64,000 bases of DNA. It comes from Castanea sativa. Taxonomy: Eukaryota; Streptophyta; Magnoliopsida; Fagales; Fagaceae. Shown one piece after another: positions 59,079-64,000 of the stretch. Under the pieces are notes generated by a model, which made no database searches, was not told where the DNA came from, and was given only the letters and a program-made list of their open reading frames with translations. How positions within the stretch are numbered: the first letter of the stretch is position 1; every line of letters begins with the position of its first letter. The stretch is from assembly GCF_040712315.1 (NCBI RefSeq), contig NC_134016.1:50116986-50180985 (forward strand), given 5' to 3'. The position numbers were made by a program, and so were the translations under genes.

Positions 59079-60086
59079 TGTTAAGTTATGGTTTTTCATA
59101 TAACATTTATGTTGGCTTTATTCTATGAAAAAAAATGTTGTAATTTCATTAATTCATTTCCTTGTATTTTGTGGGATTTAATTGTAATGAGTTTAGTCTT
59201 AAATGGTAAAGATTTGATCAAGACAGTTGAAGGTCACATAAAGAGTACATGCCAGAAGCTGAAGAGTCAATAAGTTTTGCGACTCATCTTGTGACTTGGC
59301 CAACTCGCGAGATGACCCGCGAAAAACACTTGCAACTGAGATTTTAAGTGTGACTCTTATACCCTTCACCCATTTTATATATACCTCCATTACCTATAAA
59401 ATTGAAAAGGGATCTATTCAGAAGAAAACCCTAGAAAAGTTTCGACAATACACCTACCTTGTTAGAAAGAATTACACATCCTCAACAGAGAAATCCTTGT
59501 AGTCTCTTCTCCTCCTCTCTTCCATTGTTATACATTGAGAGGATATTTGTACCCAAACACAACTCACACCTATTCAAAGGGTAGAGAGTATTTTGGAACT
59601 TGGGAAGCATTGGGTATTTACCAAAAGAAGCCGGTGAAGCTTAACGGTGCAATCAGGCGGTATTGCAAGATCTAGGAAGTTAGTGAAGACAAGACTCCGA
59701 GAAGTCTGTTTGTAGCTTGAGTTTAGATGGCTCAAGTACGTTGGATAGATTAAGTTTGGAGGGATTTTTTGGTATCGTTGTACTCCAACTTATTCACTAG
59801 TGGATCATTTTGACTTAGAGGGTTGCGAAAATATTTTTCGCCTAGTTTTTCGTTTTCTCTTTGATAACACATCTCGGTGTTATCTTGTATTTGCTATTCT
59901 TTTACCCACTGCCATTTCCATTTTAGTATTGCACTTATTTGTTCATCCGTGCAATTGTTGAGTGCTTAGATTGATTAATTTGCTAATCATGTATATTCCT
60001 CATTAAATGTGTTAAGCATAAAATTAATTAAGCCGCAATTAAAAATTGGTGGTCTAAACAAGCAATAGTGTTTTCACGAGCTTTCA
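59079..60086 (+). mobile_element. Solo LTR, family 1 copy 2 (1008 bp)
   Basis: TGTTAAG...CTTTCA flanked by TATCT at 59074-59078 and 60087-60091. It shares the order of internal phrases with copies 1 and 3 (GAGAAGTC, GATAACACATC, 'TGGTCTAAACA') but is the most diverged. Confidence 0.85.
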
Positions 60087-60091
60087 TATCT

Positions 60092-60894
60092 CACTATACA
60101 TCATCTTTTCTTTGAAAAAAGTATTTTTCTATCACTTTTTAAACTTTCATCATTCCCCTAGAATTTTGGTGAAAAGTTTTGAACTATAAAAAAAAAAAAA
60201 TTAGAAGAGCTTCTATATAAAGGCTAGTTTTTAATATCCTCTTCTACTTCAATTTATTGAAGCAAGGTGAACTGATGTCTCCAATTTGATAAAAAAATTT
60301 ATCAACCAAACATCATTCTGCCCCACATTCTCAAAATATTAGATTTGTTTGAGTTTCTGCTACACTTTGGCGTTCCACATTAAAAAAAGAAAAAGAAGGA
60401 GAAGAATTATTACTCAAATAAATTAAAACAATATAAGGAAGAAAAGCCCAATCCACCTCCCTCCTTAGAAACAAATACATTAGTGGACAAAAATGAGAGA
60501 GATATGGGCCCCTCCACATTACAACCATCAACCCAGTGGGCCACCTTATAGGATCTCACATTCCATTCTCTTTAACTCAAGGTACAAAAAATGAATCGAA
60601 AAATCCAGTGCGGATAAATCCCTTTTATTGTCTTTATTTATAGCCCAATGTACCTTTGCAAAATGTACTTTTCATTATCTTTATAGCATTATTATTACTA
60701 TAATCTCCTTCAAACAAAACATGTTTGATACCAAGATCCGTAATGGAGTGCATAACATCGTTTTCATGAAACTTGAGTGCTCCACGTTATAAGATGTACG
60801 TCATTTTTCTCACAAATCCACCTAGTTGCATGGGACCAATATGAAAATATGCCTTTTTTTGTGCGTAAGTATTCGTAAGAATATATGTACATAT
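60092..60894. other. Intergenic, no gene seen
   Basis: AT-rich sequence between two solo LTRs; a short minus-strand frame at 60331-60531 has no recognisable domain. Confidence 0.5.
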
Positions 60895-60899
60895 ATTAT

Positions 60900-61598
60900 T
60901 GTAGGAACGAGTTTTGGTTCTTAAGCCCAAGGGATGAATGGATTAAGGCTCAAAGAGTCTAATATAATTAATTTGTAGAGAGCGGACTTAAAAGTTAGGC
61001 TTCAGGGGATCCAAGAATACATACAATAAATAAAAGATGGCAAGAAAATAAAGAGAACAAGCTCTTAAAAAAAATAAATCCTCCTCAGCAATGTCCTAGG
61101 AGAATGATCCTGGCCTATATTTCTTTTAAACTCAGATTTTTTTACAGTTCTTGCCACTACAATGTTTTCTTCTCCCCTCCTTCCCTCTTGTCCCCGGAGG
61201 GTTTCTTACATTATATAGCTCCCCCTAGATGATCTGAGTCCTCCATTTGTTGATCATCTAAGCCACTACTTAAGTGTCTGTCCCACTAAATACCTTCTCC
61301 AAACCCCTTGTGAGTTACGATAGCCAAGACAGCACTGTTCAGGGGTTTTTTCCACATTAATGCAGACAAGAGGTTTGGTGGGATGCATTAAATGTGGTGA
61401 CAGTCACCATCCCTTCAGTCATGTCAGTGCTAACCCCTTCCCTGAAACTATTTATCTACAGTATGAGCTCCTCTAGTGACGTGCTTTTGTCGTAACCTTA
61501 CTGGTCGAGGGTATGACCTCCTCGGCATGATAATGGCACTTCTCGGCCATGGGTATGACACGTGTCGCAATTACCTTATTGGAATTCATGTACCCACA
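60900..61598 (+). mobile_element. Solo LTR, family 2 (699 bp)
   Basis: The element starts TGTAGGAACGAGTTTTGG and ends TACCCACA, with ATTAT at 60895-60899 and 61599-61603. There is no relation to family 1. TG...CA ends with a 5-bp duplication and no internal region make a solo LTR; superfamily unknown. Confidence 0.8.
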
Positions 61599-61987
61599 AT
61601 TATAATATATATATATCTAAAAGTTGAAGTATATTATTTATTGTTGCTACACTCTTATTGAGCCACATCACCAGTCACATTATCCACTTATTTCTTATCT
61701 CTTATTTTTTCTTTCTAAAAATTTTCCCCTATTATAAAAAAAAAACTCTTAGTCTACATTTATTATTACACTTCTCTCAACTTTTTCCTTCCATCTTTAC
61801 TTCTTTATCTCCTCATTACTCTTTACTTTGTCTCTTTATCTTCTCACTACTTTCTACTCTAATGTTACACTTCATTCATCATTTTCTTTTTCTTATATTT
61901 TGACTCTTCTTTTTCCCCATTTTATTTTGTATAAATTCGATATTATTTCTCACATTCAATTTATATTTTCCCCACAAAAAACTGTGC

Positions 61988-61990
<3 letters not shown>

Positions 61991-62082
<92 letters not shown>
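61991..62082. repeat. CT microsatellite
   Basis: About 46 CT units, the longest simple repeat in the window. Confidence 0.95.
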
Positions 62083-62084
<2 letters not shown>

Positions 62085-62571
62085 GGTCTTGTGGATTTTT
62101 ATTGTTTCTTATAATTTTGATTAAGGTTGATGTTTTTTTTAAATAAAAAATATGTGCTTTGGTATTGTGTTTTTTAATTTCCCATTACAAAATCTTCTTT
62201 CTCCCTTTTATAGCTTTGGTTGAATTTTGATTTGGGTTAATACTTAGTTTTTTTGGAATAGGAATTTGAGTTTATATCAAAACATTATCTAAGTGGATAT
62301 GAATTTGAATATGCCTACCAATTTTTTGAGTAATAAATTATTATAAAATCTGTATTTCATTCTTTTTGTTTTGTTTTAATTTTGGTTAAGATAACATTGT
62401 AATTTTGTGATGAATTATTATTATCATTATTATAATAATCTCATTATTCCTTAAGAGATGAAAATTTTGAATAATACATTTGAAACTTATAAAGTTTAGA
62501 TGTATATCAAATATAACAAAAGTTAGAAAAATATAGTTCATTTAAAAAAAATATTAATCAAACATACAAAA

Positions 62572-63647
62572 TGTAAAGTTGTGATATTACAACTATGTTT
62601 TATGTTGGCTGTGTTCCCTGACAAAAAGTGTTGTATTTGCTTTATTTTGTTCATTGTATTTTGTGGGATTCTATTGTATTGGGTTTAATATTAAGTTGGT
62701 GAAGACTCAAGCTTAATTGAAGATCAGTGCTTTTCGCGACTAGTCATCCCGTGAAAAGGGCGTGTGAGAAGCACATGACTGGAAGTTAAAGAGTCGTGTC
62801 AGGCTGTCAATTTCGCGAGTGTCTCGGTGGTAAGGCCTTCTCGCAAGATACCCGTGAAACTCTCTGCCTGGAGGATTTTTAAGTGTGACTTTCTTACCAT
62901 TCACCCATACTATATATACCCTCATTATCCACGAAAGTATGAGAGACCATTCAGAGAGAAAAACCCTAAACAGGTTTTCTACAACACACACACACACACA
63001 CACACCCATCTTTTAGAGAGAGAGCTACCCATTCTTAGTGAGAAATCATTGTAGCCTCTTCTCATTCCCTCTCTCATTGCCATACCTTGAGAGGAGATTT
63101 GTACCCAAACACAACCCACACATATTCAGAGTGTAGAGAGTGTTTTGGAGATTGGGAAGTTTTGGGGATTTGCCAAGAGAAGCCGGTGAGGCTTGGCGGA
63201 TGCAATCGAGCGTATTGCGGGATCCGGAAAGTTAGAGAAGACATGACTCTGAGAAGTCCGTTGGTAGCAGGAGCTTGGAGGGCTCAAGTACATTGGGTAG
63301 ACTAGGCTTGGAGGGTCTTTTGTTATTCATGTACTCCAACTTTATTCTCTAATGGATCGATTTGCCGCTTGGAGAGCAGTGGAGAGGTTTTTCGCCGAGT
63401 TTTTCGGTTTCCTCTTCGATAACACATCGGCGTATTATCTTGTGTTTGCATCTCTATTCCCTTACTTTTGTGCTTTAATTTTATTGTTTGTTGTTCATAT
63501 TTATGCACTAGAGTAGTATCAGTTGATTGTGCTTCATTTACTCTTGTTTCCCCACTTAGATAAGTTAGAGTAAAATCAACCGAGCCGTAATTTTTAATTT
63601 TGGGGTCTAAACAGCTCTTGTGTTTTTAACACAAATCCGAGCTTTTA
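62572..63647 (+). mobile_element. Solo LTR, family 1 copy 3 (1076 bp)
   Basis: TGTAAAG at the left, CTTTTA at the right, flanked by CAAAA at 62567-62571 and 63648-63652. The terminal CA has become TA, a C-to-T change. It contains a CA microsatellite (62983-63004). The similarity to copy 1 is high along its whole length. Confidence 0.85.
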
Positions 63648-63816
63648 CAAAATATAATAGTATGATACATTTGTACTTTGTAGAGATAAAAAGATAAAAA
63701 ATACTTGTAGAAATCTTTATTAAAAAAAAAAACTTGAAGTAATTGCTACTTTTTATATATTATACCTCATTATGTAATATTTATATATTCCCACGCATAG
63801 CGTGGGTGGGCCTAGG

Positions 63817-64000
63817 GCTATAAATGAACCAAGCCAATCATGAACAACTCGGGCTCGACTCGATAAAAATTTTGTTCATGTTTATTTGTTTATAAATAAA
63901 CCAAGTTTGAGCCTTAATTTTAGGCTTGTTTAATAAACAAGCCGAGCCCAAGCAAAAAATATTGTTCACAAACATGCTCATGAGCTATTAGGCTTGATAT
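63817..64000. other. Repeat-like sequence running off the window
   Basis: Phrases such as AACAAGCCGAGCCCAAGC and GTTCACAAACATGCTCATGAG are typical of a dispersed plant repeat (compare the ACAAGCTCAAATTTATG text at 36450). No ends are visible. Confidence 0.35.

Larger units (their letters stand above)
61616..63815 (+). mobile_element. Helitron-like element split by a solo LTR
   Basis: The start TCTAAAAGTTGAAGTA follows an A (61615). The end has a hairpin CCCACGC-ATA-GCGTGGG (63790-63806) followed after five bases by CTAG (63812-63815). The base after CTAG is G, not the expected T, which weakens the case. Removing the LTR leaves about 1.1 kb, a usual size for a non-autonomous Helitron. Confidence 0.45.

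Noticed and set aside
59079..63647. Solo LTR copies 2 and 3 as the two ends of one retrotransposon
   Set aside because: Each has its own different 5-bp duplication, the DNA between has no primer site or coding region, and another solo LTR sits between them.

Overview
This is nuclear DNA of a dicotyledonous plant. The genes have many short GT-AG introns in AT-rich sequence, two genes belong to plant-specific families (NAC and clade III SWEET), and there are plastid-derived insertions, a cytosolic-type tRNA gene and dense plant transposons. A woody eudicot such as a member of Fagales would fit the repeat families, but that is inference; nothing here names the species.

Supported genes, left to right: the last four exons of an RNA pseudouridine synthase 7-like gene (1293-3562, +, continuing upstream of the window); two complete six-exon clade III SWEET sugar transporter genes in tandem on the minus strand (10453-12144 and 18643-21942); a nuclear tRNA-Gln(UUG) gene (38644-38715, +); a broken RNA polymerase IV/V subunit 7 copy (42544-43048, +); a two-exon TIM8 gene (44598-46454, -) with a promoter rich in GGCCCA (site II) elements; and a three-exon NAC transcription factor of the NAC083/VNI2 type (51042-52729, +). 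Exon joints were checked by reading frame, and every functional gene splices to an open frame.

The rest is largely repeats. At 1-1024 there is a LINE remnant, and at 2655-2905 a plastid insertion carrying trnN. From 6389 to 7260 lie a MULE MITE and a Copia remnant. Between and around the SWEET genes are hAT-like, Stowaway-like and other MITEs. From 29431 to 38412 come 271-bp tandem repeats, a solo LTR, a chimeric psbA/rpl16 plastid insertion, a long-TIR MULE with a 9-bp target duplication, a 661-bp tandem duplication and a Helitron. From 39370 to 42306 there are LINE 3' ends that became tandem arrays and a small poly(A) retroposon. From 54240 to the end lie MITEs, a 64-bp palindrome and three more solo LTRs, one inside a Helitron-like element.

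I found no new multi-gene system. The observations I consider most worth checking are a recurrent class of tiny poly(A) insertions flanked by 8-17 bp direct repeats, the reconstructable order of events at 34.8-38.4 kb, the amplified promoter element next to TIM8, the Pol IV/V subunit pseudogene and the psbA-rpl16 plastid chimera. The genes do not form one pathway. The two SWEET genes are the only functionally linked neighbours.
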